Shown: positions 9,070-23,447, counted from the stretch's first letter. The stretch is DNA of 64,000 nucleotides from Halomonas piscis (GCF_031886125.1 NZ_CP119391.1:620001-684000), one strand, 5' to 3'. Made by a program: numbers and translations. The notes: a model not told the origin generated them from the letters alone.

Positions 9070-9515
9070 CGCTCGATGAAGAAGCGCTGAATGAAGCTCA
9101 CCGTCTCGGGCTCGGCGTTGCGGTCGGCGCGAACCTTGAGAGAAAAATGCATCGGGGCGTCGTGCTCCAGGCGGAAGGTCGCCAGCTGGTAGACCGCGCC
9201 GTCGTCACGTACGGTGCGAAAGTCCAGGGTGTCGGGCGCCTCTTCCAGCAGGCCTACCTGGCCCTTGACCTGGGCGTTGACCGGCCGGATGGCGCCGTCA
9301 TCGCGGTATTCGCGAACGCTGACGTTGACCAGGCCCAGCCCGGCACTGCGCTGTATACCGTAGTCCTGCGCGACCTCCGGGGTTAGAAAGCGAGTGTCAA
9401 CCGCGCTGTAGTGAATGACGTAGTTGCCGGCGCGCTGCTGCTCGCCGTAGACGCCAAGAGCGACCAGGCACAGGGCCAGGCATGCCGTGATGCGGATCAG
9501 CCAGCGTTTCGCCAT
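9066..9515 (-). CDS. Exported DUF4426 protein
   Basis: A 149-residue protein with an N-terminal signal sequence (basic start, then ITACLALCLVALGVYG) and a beta-rich domain of the DUF4426 type (YVIHYSAVDTRFLTPEVA...). Such proteins commonly sit at the end of metX-metW clusters, as here, but I know of no assigned function. Probably periplasmic. Confidence 0.8.
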   Translation of the reverse strand: MAKRWLIRITACLALCLVALGVYGEQQRAGNYVIHYSAVDTRFLTPEVAQDYGIQRSAGLGLVNVSVREYRDDGAIRPVNAQVKGQVGLLEEAPDTLDFRTVRDDGAVYQLATFRLEHDAPMHFSLKVRADRNAEPETVSFIQRFFIER

Positions 9516-9572
9516 GACAGCGTTCCTCCTCGGTAATGCAACGTTCGGGACTCTTGTCTTCGCTGCTGGGCC

Positions 9573-10172
9573 CTATGACTGCCGGCGGACGCGAAAAATC
9601 GCGATTTCGCCGAACAGGTTGGGCCACCAGCGAGATGTCCAGTGGCCCCGATGGTTGCCTACGCCCACCGCGCGGTCAACGATGACCAGTCCCTGATCGC
9701 GGCACAGGTGCTCAAAGTCGTTGAAGGTCGAGAGGTGGATGTTGGGCGTGTCGTACCAGGCATAGGGCAGCGACTTGGATACCGGCATGTACCCGCGTAG
9801 CCCCAGGTGCACGCGGTGGCGCCAGTAGGCAAAGTTGGGAAAGGTGATGATGCCCTCGTCGGCCACGCGGAGCATTTCGTGAAGCATCAGGTCCGGGCGG
9901 CGCAGGGCCTGAAGCGCCTGGGTCATGATCACCTGATCGTAGCTCTGGTCGTGGAAGCTTGCCAGGCCGTCGTCGAGGTTGTGCTCGATGACGCTCACCC
10001 CCCGGGCCACGCAGCCGGTGATGCCGTCGCTGTCGATCTCCAGGCCGTAGCCGGTTACCCCCTTGTGCCGGGCGAGCGCCTCCAGCAGCACGCCGTCGCC
10101 GCAGGCCAGGTCGAGTACGTGGGCGTTGGGGGCTATCCAGTCATAAATGATGGTGAGATCGGCGCGCATCAT
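9573..10172 (-). CDS. metW: Methionine biosynthesis protein MetW
   Basis: A 199-residue class I methyltransferase-like protein with the SAM-binding glycine motif [13 protein letters not shown], and conserved [10 protein letters not shown] and [15 protein letters not shown] blocks. MetW is coupled with MetX in homoserine acylation in many proteobacteria; direct methyltransferase activity is not established. The ATG overlaps the metX stop (ATGA), indicating translational coupling. A longer upstream frame exists but lies inside metX. Confidence 0.93.
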   Translation of the reverse strand: MMRADLTIIYDWIAPNAHVLDLACGDGVLLEALARHKGVTGYGLEIDSDGITGCVARGVSVIEHNLDDGLASFHDQSYDQVIMTQALQALRRPDLMLHEMLRVADEGIITFPNFAYWRHRVHLGLRGYMPVSKSLPYAWYDTPNIHLSTFNDFEHLCRDQGLVIVDRAVGVGNHRGHWTSRWWPNLFGEIAIFRVRRQS

Positions 10173-11368
10173 GGCCGGGGCTCCTCTGACGTATCCTCGG
10201 GGCCCGACGCCGGCGCTACCCGCTGCAGGAAAGCGCTGAAAATCGCCCGGTAGCGCGGCTCGGGCAGCAAAAAGGCGTCGTGGCCGTAGGGCGAGACGAT
10301 GTTGGCGTAGCTGACTCGCTTGCCGGCGTGGATCAGGGCGTCGACCAGCTCCCGGGAACGCGCCGGGGGGAAGCGCCAGTCCGAGGAAAAGCTCAGTATC
10401 AGAAACGGACACTGCGCCGGGGACAGCGCTCGGGCCAAATCGCCGTCGTGGCTGGCAGCCGGGTCGAAGTAGTCCAGCGCCTTGGTCATCAGCAGGTAGG
10501 TGTTGGCGTCAAAGGTGGTAGAGAAGGTGTCGCCCTGATAGCGCAGATAGGATTCCACCTGGAACTCCACGTCGAAGCCGAAGTGCAGGTCATTGCTGCG
10601 CAGGTCGCGGCCGAACTTGGAGCCCATGGCGTCTTCCGACAGATAGGTGATGTGGCCCACCATGCGCGCCAGCTTCAGCCCGCGCTTGGGCACCGCGTCG
10701 TGCTCGGCGTACCGGCCGGCGTGAAAGTCGGGGTCCGAGCGGATGGCCTGGCGCGCGACTTCGTTGAAGGCGATATTCTGGGCCGAAAGCCTGGGCGTGG
10801 CGGCAATCACCGCCGCGCTGGCAATGCGCTCGGGATAGTCGATGCTCCACTGCATCACCTGCATGCCGCCGAGGCTGCCGCCAATCACGGCGGCAAAGCG
10901 TTCGATTCCCAGCCGGTCGGCCAGCCGCGCCTGGCTGTGCACCCAGTCGCTGACCGTGACCACGGGGAAGTCGGGCCCCCAGAGACGGCCCGTTTCCGGG
11001 TTGTGGCTCAGCGGACCGGTGCTGCCGTGGCAGCCGCCGAGGTTGTTGACCGACACTACGAAAAAGCGGTTGGTGTCCACCGGCTTGCCCGGGCCGATGT
11101 AGGCGTCCCACCAGCCGGGCTTGCGATCGTCCGAATGGTGATAGCCTGCCGCATGATGGTGGCCGGACAGCGCGTGGCAGACCAGCACGGCGTTGCTGCG
11201 CTCGGCGTTGAGCCTGCCGTAGGTTTCATACACCAGATCGTAGGCGGGCAGGGTTTTGCCGCAGGCAAGTTCGAGCGGCGCAGCGAAGTGGGCGACCTCG
11301 GGGGTAACCAGCCCCACCGAGTCCGGCGGCAGCTGGCGCTCCGGGTCGGCTGAACGTGAATCAGGCAT
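10169..11368 (-). CDS. metX: Homoserine O-acyltransferase MetX
   Basis: Alpha/beta-hydrolase-fold enzyme that activates homoserine with an acyl-CoA for methionine synthesis. The 399 residues include the nucleophile elbow GGSLGGMQ, the catalytic Asp region SSDWRFPP and the His in YGHDAFL. The block [13 protein letters not shown] is also typical. Sequence alone does not settle acetyl- versus succinyl-CoA preference; pseudomonad-type MetX enzymes are often succinyltransferases. Overlaps metW by 4 bp. Confidence 0.94.
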   Translation of the reverse strand: MPDSRSADPERQLPPDSVGLVTPEVAHFAAPLELACGKTLPAYDLVYETYGRLNAERSNAVLVCHALSGHHHAAGYHHSDDRKPGWWDAYIGPGKPVDTNRFFVVSVNNLGGCHGSTGPLSHNPETGRLWGPDFPVVTVSDWVHSQARLADRLGIERFAAVIGGSLGGMQVMQWSIDYPERIASAAVIAATPRLSAQNIAFNEVARQAIRSDPDFHAGRYAEHDAVPKRGLKLARMVGHITYLSEDAMGSKFGRDLRSNDLHFGFDVEFQVESYLRYQGDTFSTTFDANTYLLMTKALDYFDPAASHDGDLARALSPAQCPFLILSFSSDWRFPPARSRELVDALIHAGKRVSYANIVSPYGHDAFLLPEPRYRAIFSAFLQRVAPASGPEDTSEEPRP

Positions 11369-11410
11369 GAAAGATCGTCGTGTCAGGTAAAGAAATCGTG
11401 GCTCGGAACG

Positions 11411-12004
11411 TCATAACCCTACCAGCCTACCGGAAATGCCGGCGGCGCGCGTCAGCGCACCCACGACCAGCCCATCCAGCAGGTTGATGCCGATGAAGAC
11501 CACAATCGGCGAAAGATCGATCATCCCCAGCGGCGGAATGACGCGACGCACCGGCGCCATGATCGGCTCGACCAGCTGCATGACCAGAAGTGCCCCGGGG
11601 TGGCTGGCGTTGGGGGCCACCCAGCTGAGGATGATCATCACGATGAGCGCAAAAAAGTAGATCTTGAGGATGGCGCCGAGAATCGCTGCCACTCCGGCAA
11701 TCAGCACGCCGCCCAAGGGCGGGATACCGATACCGATGATCATGAAGATGGCGATGATGCCAAGCACCTTGAGCACAAAGCCCGCCGCCAGGGTGGCCAG
11801 GTCGAAGCGCCCGGCCACGGGGCCAAGAAACTGTTGAAACGGCTGTACCACTGGCTGGGTAATCTTGACCACCGACTGGCTCATGGGGTTGTAGTAATCG
11901 GCTCCCGATGCCTGCAGCAAAAAGCGCAGCATGAGAATGAACAGGTAAATGCCGATGAGCGTGTTGATCAGCATTAGCCCGGCGTTGCCGAGTTGGGTGC
12001 CCAT
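11411..12004 (-). CDS. yggT: YggT family integral membrane protein
   Basis: A 197-residue inner-membrane protein with two tandem YggT repeats: ADYYNPMSQSVVKITQPVVQ in the first and SHPGALLVMQLVEPIMAPVRRVIPP in the second. Each repeat is flanked by hydrophobic helices. Lies between proC and metX in the conserved yggS-proC-yggT cluster. The precise role is unclear; osmotic and potassium phenotypes have been reported for homologues. Confidence 0.9.
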   Translation of the reverse strand: MGTQLGNAGLMLINTLIGIYLFILMLRFLLQASGADYYNPMSQSVVKITQPVVQPFQQFLGPVAGRFDLATLAAGFVLKVLGIIAIFMIIGIGIPPLGGVLIAGVAAILGAILKIYFFALIVMIILSWVAPNASHPGALLVMQLVEPIMAPVRRVIPPLGMIDLSPIVVFIGINLLDGLVVGALTRAAGISGRLVGL

Positions 12005-12064
12005 GGTGAAATCTCCGTGGTGGTAGCGGGTGCAAGTAGGTTGTCGGGTGTATCGGCACGGCGG

Positions 12065-12892
12065 TCAGCGTTCGCCGCTCAGCTCGGCGGCCATCTGCCG
12101 GGCACGCTCGGCGCAGGCCTGTATGGCGTCATCCATGGCCCGGCGCAGGTTGGCGTCTTCGAGCGTGGCGATGGCGCGCTCGGTGGTGCCCCCCGGCGAC
12201 ATCACGTTCTGCTTGAGCGTGGCCGGGTCGTGCTCGCTCTGCCCGGCCATGGTGGCAGCGCCCAGCGCCGTTTGTATGGCCAGCCGGCGGGCGGTGTCGG
12301 CGGGCAGGCCGAGCCGAACGCCGGCGTCTTCCATGGCTTCAAACATCAGGAAAAAGTAGGCCGGTGCGCTGCCGGACACCGCGGTGACGGCGTCGAGCAG
12401 CGACTCGTCGTCGACCCACTCGACCAGGCCCACGGCCTGCATCAGCCGGGTAGCGGTGTCGCGCTGGGCGTTACTGACGCGATCGTTGGCGTAAAGGCCG
12501 CTGGCTCCCTGGCCGACCAGCGAGGGGGTATTGGGCATGCAGCGCACCAGGGCATTGCCGCCGCCGAGCCAGCCGTCGATGGTCGTGGCATCAAGCCCCG
12601 CGGCAATGGAAATGATCAGCGGGCGCGCCTGCTGCACGCTCTCGGCAAGCCCCTGGCATACCTCGCGCATGAGCTGGGGCTTGACCGCCAGCACCAGCAC
12701 GTCGGCCGTAGCCGCGGCGGCGGCGTTGTCGGCAGTGGTGCGAATGCCCAGGCGTGCGCCGATGTCGGCCAGCTGATCCCGGTCGGGCGCCGTGGCGGTA
12801 ATAGAGTCTGCGGCGGTACCGCTCTGGGTCAGTCCGCCGATGATGGCGCTGGCCATGTTGCCCGCGCCGATGAATGTTATTTGGGTGTCCAT
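12065..12892 (-). CDS. proC: Pyrroline-5-carboxylate reductase
   Basis: Catalyses the last step of proline synthesis, NAD(P)H-dependent reduction of pyrroline-5-carboxylate. The 275 residues begin with the Rossmann motif FIGAGNMASAIIGGL and contain the family signature near the C-terminus (VMSPGGTTERAIATLE). PNTPSLVGQGASG is also conserved. Follows yggS by 30 bp in the usual order. Confidence 0.96.
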   Translation of the reverse strand: MDTQITFIGAGNMASAIIGGLTQSGTAADSITATAPDRDQLADIGARLGIRTTADNAAAAATADVLVLAVKPQLMREVCQGLAESVQQARPLIISIAAGLDATTIDGWLGGGNALVRCMPNTPSLVGQGASGLYANDRVSNAQRDTATRLMQAVGLVEWVDDESLLDAVTAVSGSAPAYFFLMFEAMEDAGVRLGLPADTARRLAIQTALGAATMAGQSEHDPATLKQNVMSPGGTTERAIATLEDANLRRAMDDAIQACAERARQMAAELSGER

Positions 12893-12922
12893 GGGGTTAT
12901 CCTGATGTCATTATCCGAAGCG

Positions 12923-13615
12923 TTAGCGGGAGCCAAAAACGGCAGTGCCGAGCCTCACCAGCGTCGCGCCTTCCGCGACGGCGGCCTCAAGGTCGCCGCT
13001 CATGCCCATGGAAAGCGTATCCAGGGGCGCATCGAGGGTTCGCTTGAGGTCATCCAGGCAGGTGCGCAGCTCGGCCAGCGGCCGGCGCTGGGCGTCGAAC
13101 GTCTCGGCCGGCGCGGGAATGGCCATCAGGCCGCGAAGCGACAGGCCGGGAAGCGCCGCCACGGCCCGGGCAAGCTCGCCGAGCGCCTCGGGCATGACGC
13201 CGGACTTGGAGGCCTCGCGGCTGATGTTGACCTGCAGGCAGATATTGAGCGGCGGCAGAGCGTCCGGGCGCTGTTCGCTGAGGCGGCGGGCGACCTTGAG
13301 GCGATCCACGCTGTGCACCCAGGCGAAGCGCTCGGCGACGGCGCGAGTCTTGTTCGACTGCAGCGGGCCGACGAAATGCCAGACGATGTCGTCCAGATCG
13401 TCAAGCTCGGCCTGCTTGTCCAGGGCTTCCTGCAGATAGCTTTCGCCAAAATGGCGCTGATCGAGGCGGTGGGCATGGCGGATCGCCGCTGCCGGCTGTG
13501 TCTTGCTCACCGCCAGCATGCGGGCATCGCCCGCCGGCCGGCCGGCGCTTTCAAGGGCGCGGGCCAGGCGCTGGCGCACGCGGGCAAGAGAGTCGGAAAG
13601 GGCGTCGTTTGTCAT
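12923..13615 (-). CDS. yggS: PLP homeostasis protein YggS/PROSC
   Basis: Cytosolic pyridoxal-phosphate-binding protein that maintains PLP balance. 230 residues with the PLP lysine in LAVSKTQPA, and conserved FGESYLQEA, WHFVGPLQSNKTR, VNISREASKSG and LSMGMSGDLEAAV blocks. The start is MTNDALSD at 13615; the open frame continues upstream only by running antisense through pilT. Divergent from pilT with 30 bp between the start codons. Confidence 0.95.
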   Translation of the reverse strand: MTNDALSDSLARVRQRLARALESAGRPAGDARMLAVSKTQPAAAIRHAHRLDQRHFGESYLQEALDKQAELDDLDDIVWHFVGPLQSNKTRAVAERFAWVHSVDRLKVARRLSEQRPDALPPLNICLQVNISREASKSGVMPEALGELARAVAALPGLSLRGLMAIPAPAETFDAQRRPLAELRTCLDDLKRTLDAPLDTLSMGMSGDLEAAVAEGATLVRLGTAVFGSR

Positions 13616-13645
13616 GCTCAACACATTACCGTAGCTGGGGAAAAA

Positions 13646-14680
13646 ATGGATATTACTGAACTGCTGGCATTTGCGGCAAAGCAGAACGCCTCTGACCTGC
13701 ATCTGTCGGCCGGCTTGCCGCCCATGATACGCGTTGATGGCGACATGCGAAGGCTGGATGTGCCGGAAATGGATAATACCGCCGTGCGCCGGCTGATCTA
13801 CGACGTCATGAATGATGACCAGCGCCGGGACTACGAGGAGCACCTGGAGGCGGACTTCTCGTTCGAGCTGCCGGGCGTCGCGCGCTTTCGCGTGAACGCT
13901 TTCAACCAGGCGCGCGGGGCGGGCGCGGTCTTTCGTACCATCCCAAGCGAAGTGCTGTCCATGGAAGATCTGGGCATGGGGGAGGTGTTCGAGCGGCTCG
14001 CCATGCTGCCGCGGGGGCTGGTGCTGGTCACCGGCCCTACCGGGTCGGGCAAGAGCACAACGCTTGCGGCCATGGTTGATTACGTCAATCGCCATCGCCA
14101 CGAGCATATTCTGACCATTGAAGACCCGGTGGAATTTGTCCACGAGAGCAAGCGCTGCCTTGTCAACCAGCGCGAAGTGCACCGCGATACCCGCAGCTTT
14201 GCCGATGCCCTGCGCAGCGCTCTGCGCGAAGGCCCCGACGTGATTCTCGTGGGCGAGCTGCGCGACCTGGAAACCATTCGCCTGGCGCTGACCGCGGCCG
14301 AGACCGGCCATCTGGTGTTTGGCACGCTGCATACGACCTCGGCGGCCAAGACCGTTGACCGTATCATCGACGTCTTCCCCGGGGCGGAGAAAGGCATGGT
14401 GCGCTCGATGCTCTCCGAATCGCTGCAGGCGGTGATTTCCCAGACGCTGCTCAAGCGCGAGGGCGGCGGGCGCGTGGCCGCCCACGAAATCCTCGTGGCC
14501 ACGCCGGCGGTGCGCAACCTCATCCGCGAAGACAAGATTGCCCAGATTCACTCGGCGATGCAGACCGGCGGGAGCCTGGGCATGCAGACGCTTGACGCGG
14601 CTTTGATCAAGCTGGTGCGACAAGGCGTTATCGGCCGCGAGCAGGCGCAGTCCCAGGCCAAGGCACCGCTGGCGCTGTAA
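13646..14680 (+). CDS. pilT: Type IV pilus retraction ATPase PilT
   Basis: Hexameric ATPase at the inner-membrane base of the type IV pilus that drives retraction and twitching. 344 residues, the usual length. Visible: Walker A GPTGSGKST near residues 130-138, the Asp box EDPVEF, Walker B DVILVGELRD and the His box TGHLVFGTLHT. The start MDITELLAFAAKQNASDLHLS matches family N-termini and follows a GGGG ribosome site. pilU follows 71 bp downstream. Confidence 0.95.
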   Translation: MDITELLAFAAKQNASDLHLSAGLPPMIRVDGDMRRLDVPEMDNTAVRRLIYDVMNDDQRRDYEEHLEADFSFELPGVARFRVNAFNQARGAGAVFRTIPSEVLSMEDLGMGEVFERLAMLPRGLVLVTGPTGSGKSTTLAAMVDYVNRHRHEHILTIEDPVEFVHESKRCLVNQREVHRDTRSFADALRSALREGPDVILVGELRDLETIRLALTAAETGHLVFGTLHTTSAAKTVDRIIDVFPGAEKGMVRSMLSESLQAVISQTLLKREGGGRVAAHEILVATPAVRNLIREDKIAQIHSAMQTGGSLGMQTLDAALIKLVRQGVIGREQAQSQAKAPLAL

Positions 14681-14751
14681 GGCGTCGGGCAGGGGCAGCT
14701 GCCAGGGAAGGCGCACGGAGTCTTGCGCAAGCAGCAAGAAAAGGAGGGCAT

Positions 14752-15922
14752 ATGGAAAGCACCGCCGACGCGTCAGCGGAGCAGCTGGTTCACACTTTGC
14801 TGACGACCATGATCGAGCGCCAGGCATCGGACCTGCTGATTTCCGTTGGCGTGCCGCCCACGCTGAAAATGCCGACGGGGCTGGAGCCCGTCACCGCGCA
14901 GCCGCTGGATGTCCAGCAGGTTACCGATCTTGTCATGCACGTTTTGCCTGCGGGGCTGCACGATGAGTTTGAGCAGACCCGGGAGGTCAACTTTGCGCTG
15001 AGCCTGAGCGGCACCGGGCGTTTTCGGGTGAATGCCTTCCAGCAGCGTCACCAGGTAGCGATGGTGGTGCGTCGCATTGCGCTGGAAGTCCCCCCGGCTT
15101 TCGACGTTGGGGGTGCCCGGCTCGCTTGCCGGCCTGGCGCAAAAAAGGCGCGGTCTGGTACTGGTGGTGGGCGGCACCGGCACGGGCAAGTCGACGACGC
15201 TGGCGGCCATGATTCAGGAACGCAACGAAACCGTCGGCGGGCATATTATCAGCATCGAGGACCCGATCGAGTACATACACCCGCACAAGCGCGGTATCGT
15301 CAATCAGCGCGAAGTGGGCATCGATACCGAGTCGTTTGAGGCAGCGCTGAAAAACACCCTGCGCCAGGCGCCGGACGTGATCCTGATCGGCGAGATCCGT
15401 ACTCGGGAAACCATGGAGCACGCGCTGACCTTTGCCGAGACGGGTCACCTGTGCCTGGCCACGCTGCACGCCAACAACGCCAATCAGGCGCTGGATCGTA
15501 TCCTGCACTTTTTTCCCTACGAGCAGCACGAGCAGATCCTCACGGATTTGTCGCTCAATCTGCACGCGATTGTGGCTCAGCAGCTGTTGCCCACCCCGGA
15601 CGAAGCGCGCTGTGCGGCCGTTGAAATCATGCTGCGCTCGCCGCGCATTGCCGATCTGATCCGCAAGGGACGCATCGGCGACATCAAGGAAGCCATGGCC
15701 CGCTCGCGCGATGGCGGCATGCAAACCTTCGACCAGGCGCTTTGTGACCTGGTGCAGGCAGGCAAAGTCAGCGAGAGCGTAGCGCTGGCCCACGCCGACT
15801 CGGCCAACAACCTGCGCCTGATGCTGAAGTTCGGCGCCGAGCTTGATGCCGTACAAAAAGGCGCGACGCTGGAGAGCCGGGTGCCCAGAGGGCTATCCCT
15901 GCGCGATGCCGACGACTTTTAG
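14752..15922 (+). pseudogene. pilU: Type IV pilus ATPase PilU, interrupted by a +1 frameshift
   Basis: PilT paralogue that assists pilus retraction. The first frame (14752 to about 15090) encodes the N-terminal domain through VVRRIALEVP. The rest, including Walker A GGTGTGKST, EDPIEY, DVILIGEIR and TGHLCLATLHA, lies in another frame ending at 15922. Deleting one C from the six-C run at 15090-15095 rejoins them as LEVPRLSTLGVPGSLAGLA, giving about 389 residues, the normal PilU length. All catalytic motifs are intact. It could be a sequencing error, a phase-variable homopolymer or a recent null mutation; nothing else looks decayed. Confidence 0.85.
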
Positions 15923-15933
15923 GGAGCCGCCAG

Positions 15934-17058
15934 TCAGGGGGCATAAACGCCGCCGAGTACCCGCTCGCCTGCTGCGCCGGTGACGCTTGGCAGGTTGCCG
16001 GGAAGACGGTTCAGACGGCGGTAAGCCAGCCAGGCGAAGGCGCCGGCCTCGATCCAGTCGGCGGGCCAGCCCCAGTCATCCGCCGAGCGCAGGGTGGCGC
16101 GCGGCAGGTGAGCGGCCAGCCGGCGGCATAGGTCGGCGTTGTGCGCCCCGCCGCCGCCGATAATCAGCGTAAGTGGCCGGCTGCCCAGCAGCTGGCCAAT
16201 GCCCTGGGCGACGCTTGCGGCGGTGAGCTCGGCAAGCGTGGCCTGCACGTCCGCCGGGCTCTCCCCGCCGCTCAGGTGAGACTCCAGCCATCCTGGATGA
16301 AACAGCTCGCGCCCGGTGCTGCGCGGCGGCGGCTGATGGAAAAACGGCTCCGCCAGCAGGCGCTCGAGCAATGTCGGGTCGACGCTTCCCGAGGCGGCCC
16401 AGGCACCGTCTTCATCAAAGCGGCCGTGCCCGTGGCGCTGGCACCAGGCATCCAGCAGCACGTTGGCCGGGCCGGTATCAAACCCCAGCGGCGCGCCGCC
16501 GTCCTGGGGCAGCCAGGTAATATTGGCGAAGCCGCCCAGGTTCAGCACCATCCTTTCTTCCCCGGAGTCATGAAACAGTGCCCGATGGAACGCCGGTGCC
16601 AGCGGCGCGGCCTGCCCGCCGGCCGCCAGGTCGCGACGGCGAAAGTCTGCCACCACCCGGCAGCCGGTCAGCTCGGCCAGCAGGCTGGGGTTATCCAGCT
16701 GCAGCGTATAGGGCGGCCCGCCGCCATGGCCGTCCGGGGCGTGCTCGACGGTTTGGCCATGGCTGCCAACGGCCGTCACGGCGTCGGCGGCAATGCCGTA
16801 GTGCCCAAGCAGCGCCGTTACGGCGCGGGCCTGCAGGTGGCAGAATGCATGCTCTGCGGCGGCCAGCTCGGCAAAGCTGACCGAGTCGGCGTGGCACAGT
16901 GCCAGCAGCTGGCCGCGAAGCGTTTCGGGCATGGGATCGGCGTGGGTGGCGAGCAGGCGCGGCGGCGCGTCCGGCGCCAGGGCCACTAGCGCGGCGTCGA
17001 CGCCGTCCAGACTGGTGCCGGACATCAGGCCAATGTAGAGGGCTGGGTCATTTTCCAT
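15934..17058 (-). CDS. anmK: 1,6-anhydro-N-acetylmuramic acid kinase
   Basis: Phosphorylates and opens anhydro-MurNAc from cell-wall turnover to MurNAc-6-phosphate for recycling. About 374 residues with the phosphate-binding [14 protein letters not shown], then [36 protein letters not shown] and GGGGAHN. Starts at 17058 (MENDP) or 17070 (MDRLMENDP) are both near a GGGAGAA site, and the choice is uncertain. Convergent with pilU and divergent from tyrS, a common neighbour. Confidence 0.94.
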   Translation of the reverse strand: MENDPALYIGLMSGTSLDGVDAALVALAPDAPPRLLATHADPMPETLRGQLLALCHADSVSFAELAAAEHAFCHLQARAVTALLGHYGIAADAVTAVGSHGQTVEHAPDGHGGGPPYTLQLDNPSLLAELTGCRVVADFRRRDLAAGGQAAPLAPAFHRALFHDSGEERMVLNLGGFANITWLPQDGGAPLGFDTGPANVLLDAWCQRHGHGRFDEDGAWAASGSVDPTLLERLLAEPFFHQPPPRSTGRELFHPGWLESHLSGGESPADVQATLAELTAASVAQGIGQLLGSRPLTLIIGGGGAHNADLCRRLAAHLPRATLRSADDWGWPADWIEAGAFAWLAYRRLNRLPGNLPSVTGAAGERVLGGVYAP

Positions 17059-17161
17059 AAGGCGGTCCATTTCTCCCGGGCGAAAGCTCAACCACAAAGG
17101 CTGGGTATGATAACATCGTGCGCCGTTTATCATCGTCGCCCGCTATCCGGCGGCCTGAACA

Positions 17162-17189
17162 GTCAGTGGAGAAAAGTCAGTGGAGAAAA
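17162..17189 (+). repeat. Tandem 14-bp repeat in the tyrS leader
   Basis: GTCAGTGGAGAAAA occurs twice in direct succession just before tyrS, so two purine-rich ribosome-site-like segments lie in line. The second is correctly placed for the ATG at 17194. Confidence 0.7.
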
Positions 17190-17193
17190 AGAG

Positions 17194-18393
17194 ATGAGTG
17201 AGGTGGATCAGGCTTTGGCGCTGCTGGCGCGTGGCGCCAATGAAATCCTGCTGGAAGACGAGCTCAGAGAGAAGCTTGCCTCCGGCCGCACGCTGCGCAT
17301 CAAGGCGGGATTTGATCCCACCGCGCCGGATCTGCACCTGGGCCATAGCGTTCTGCTGACCAAAATGCGCCAATTTCAGGATCTCGGGCACACGGTGATT
17401 TTTCTGATCGGGGACTTTACCGGCCGCATCGGCGACCCGTCGGGCAAGAACGTTACCCGCAAGCCGCTGAGCGAAGAGGAGGTCAAGCGCAACGCCGAGA
17501 CCTACAAGGCGCAGGTGTTCAAGATTCTGGATCCGGCCAAGACCGAGATACGCTTCAACGCCGAGTGGTTTAGCGATCTCAGCGCCGCCAAGATGATCGA
17601 GCTTGCCGCCCAGAGCACCGTGGCGCGGATGCTTGAGCGCGACGACTTCGAAAAGCGCTATCGGGCCAACCAGGCCATTGCCATCCATGAGTTTTTGTAT
17701 CCCCTGGTGCAGGGTTACGACTCCGTGGCGCTGGAAGCCGACATCGAGCTTGGCGGCACCGACCAGAAGTTCAACCTGCTGATGGGGCGCGAGATTCAGA
17801 AGCATTACGGCCAGGAATCGCAGGTCGTCATGACCATGCCGCTGCTTGAGGGCCTGGACGGCGTGCAGAAGATGTCCAAGTCGCTGGGTAACTACGTCGG
17901 CGTAAACGAGGCGCCCGGCACCATGTTCAACAAGCTGGTTTCCATGCCCGACAGCCTGATGTGGCGCTACTATGATCTGCTTTCACTCAAGTCCAACGAA
18001 GCCATCGATGCGCTGAAGCAGCAGGTCGACGAGGGTGCCAACCCCCGGGATATCAAGATGGAGCTGGCCCGAGAGCTGATCACCCGCTACCACGGCGAAG
18101 AGGCCGCCGCCACGGCGCACAGGTCGGCAGGCAACCAGCTGGCCGACGGTGAGCTGCCGGACGACCTGCCCGAGGTTGAGGTTAACTTCGAGGGAAGCGC
18201 GGAAGCGCCTTTGGCCTCTGTTCTCAATCGCGCCGAGCTGACCCAAAACAGCGCCCAGGCCAAGGACATGCTGAAAAACGGCAGCGTCAAGGTAGATGGC
18301 GAAACCGCCGCCAGGGACGCCATGTTGCCTACCGGCCAGGCCTATGTGATCCAGGCCGGTAAAAAGCGCTATGCGCGGGTCATGCTCAAGTAG
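17194..18393 (+). CDS. tyrS: Tyrosyl-tRNA synthetase
   Basis: Charges tRNA-Tyr. 399 residues with the HIGH motif variant HLGH ([12 protein letters not shown]), the KMSKS loop ([11 protein letters not shown]) and a C-terminal S4 RNA-binding domain ([17 protein letters not shown]). It is the TyrRS subfamily with the longer catalytic insert found in many gammaproteobacteria. I chose MSEVDQAL at 17194 because a purine-rich ribosome site immediately precedes it; the upstream in-frame ATG at 17107 is unlikely. Confidence 0.95.
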   Translation: MSEVDQALALLARGANEILLEDELREKLASGRTLRIKAGFDPTAPDLHLGHSVLLTKMRQFQDLGHTVIFLIGDFTGRIGDPSGKNVTRKPLSEEEVKRNAETYKAQVFKILDPAKTEIRFNAEWFSDLSAAKMIELAAQSTVARMLERDDFEKRYRANQAIAIHEFLYPLVQGYDSVALEADIELGGTDQKFNLLMGREIQKHYGQESQVVMTMPLLEGLDGVQKMSKSLGNYVGVNEAPGTMFNKLVSMPDSLMWRYYDLLSLKSNEAIDALKQQVDEGANPRDIKMELARELITRYHGEEAAATAHRSAGNQLADGELPDDLPEVEVNFEGSAEAPLASVLNRAELTQNSAQAKDMLKNGSVKVDGETAARDAMLPTGQAYVIQAGKKRYARVMLK

Positions 18394-18429
18394 GCGTGTC
18401 CGCCTATATGGCTCATCGCAAAAGGGCCC

Positions 18430-18457
18430 GGAAAAAAACCCGCCGGGTCCTTGCCAA
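18430..18457. terminator. Possible terminator after tyrS
   Basis: GGGCCCGG and CCGGGTCC form an 8-bp stem around an A-rich loop, without a T-run on the plus strand. It may be a weak or bidirectional terminator, and it separates tyrS from the rRNA promoter. Confidence 0.3.
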
Positions 18458-18576
18458 GCAGCTTTTAAGATCCTATAGTACGCATCCGCTGCCAACGACG
18501 CCAAGCCGTCACCGGCGGCGAATGGCCCCAAAAGGCCGGTGGTTTCAGCGAGTTACGCGATTCGAAACAATCGCCG

Positions 18577-18604
18577 TTGACAGCCGCTCAAAGGCGTGTA
18601 GAAT
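18577..18604 (+). promoter_or_regulatory. rRNA operon promoter (P1-type)
   Basis: TTGACA (18577-18582), 16 bp, TAGAAT (18599-18604), followed by a GC-rich discriminator as expected for a ppGpp/DksA-sensitive rRNA promoter. The start would be near 18611. The A/T-containing stretch upstream could act as an UP element. Confidence 0.8.
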
Positions 18605-18632
18605 ACGCCCTCCTCGCAGCAAAACGCGAGAC

Positions 18633-18643
18633 GCTCTTTAACA
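18633..18643 (+). promoter_or_regulatory. boxA antitermination site in rRNA leader
   Basis: GCTCTTTAACA matches the boxA consensus that loads NusB/S10 antitermination factors. The same 11 bases recur in the 16S-23S spacer at 20441. Confidence 0.85.
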
Positions 18644-18647
18644 AGTT

Positions 18648-18687
18648 GATCAGGTAATTCATGTGGGCGCTTGCCTGGGTGGGTGAC
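18648..18687 (+). other. 5' arm of the 16S rRNA processing stem
   Basis: This leader segment is nearly perfectly complementary over 40 bases to 20335-20374 downstream of 16S (GATCAGG with CCTGATC at the base, AATTCAT with ATGAATT). The paired stalk is the RNase III substrate that releases pre-16S rRNA. Confidence 0.75.
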
Positions 18688-18793
18688 AAATCACCTATCG
18701 TCAAGGCAAGCGACTCGTCAGAGACCTTCGGGTCTCGTTTGAGACGTTTGATACCTTGAGCCAAGTTTGGTCCGCTTAACGGACTATATGATT

Positions 18794-20326
<1,533 letters not shown>

Positions 20327-20440
20327 ACCGATGCGTCATCCGCCCGGCAAGTGCCCACAATGAATTGCCTGATCGCTGTGCCCCTGAGCAGTCATAAGCC
20401 CCGTGAACCGTCACGACGCTTATGACTGCTTTCAGGCAGT

Positions 20441-20451
20441 GCTCTTTAACA
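20441..20451 (+). promoter_or_regulatory. boxA antitermination site in the 16S-23S spacer
   Basis: GCTCTTTAACA, identical to the leader boxA, placed as in other rRNA operons upstream of 23S. Confidence 0.8.
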
Positions 20452-20452
20452 A

Positions 20453-20557
20453 GATATATCATGCTGACAAAACGATCTTCGCAAGAAGATCATGTGATAC
20501 GTCTCAAGCGTATCCGGCAATCGTTGTCATTGCGACACCGACCCCTTGGGGTTATAG
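20453..20557 (+). other. 5' arm of the 23S rRNA processing stalk
   Basis: GATATATCATGCTG at 20453-20466 is perfectly complementary to 23538-23551. A second long segment from about 20494 into the mature 5' end pairs with 23438-23508 (for example CGTATCCGGC with GCCGGATACG, and ACCCCTTGGG with CCCAAGGGGT). Together they form an unusually long RNase III stalk. Confidence 0.75.

Positions 20558-23447
<2,890 letters not shown>

Larger units (their letters stand above)
20327..20557 (+). other. 16S-23S spacer without tRNA genes
   Basis: About 230 bp. I find no tRNA-Ile, tRNA-Ala or tRNA-Glu. It holds the 3' arm of the 16S processing stem (20335-20374), a boxA copy (20441-20451), a local hairpin (GATCTTCGCAAGAAGATC), and the 5' arm of the 23S stem. 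Confidence 0.85.

Noticed and set aside
11993..13645. Long plus-strand extension upstream of PilT
   Set aside because: Runs antisense through yggS and proC; PilT homology begins at 13646.
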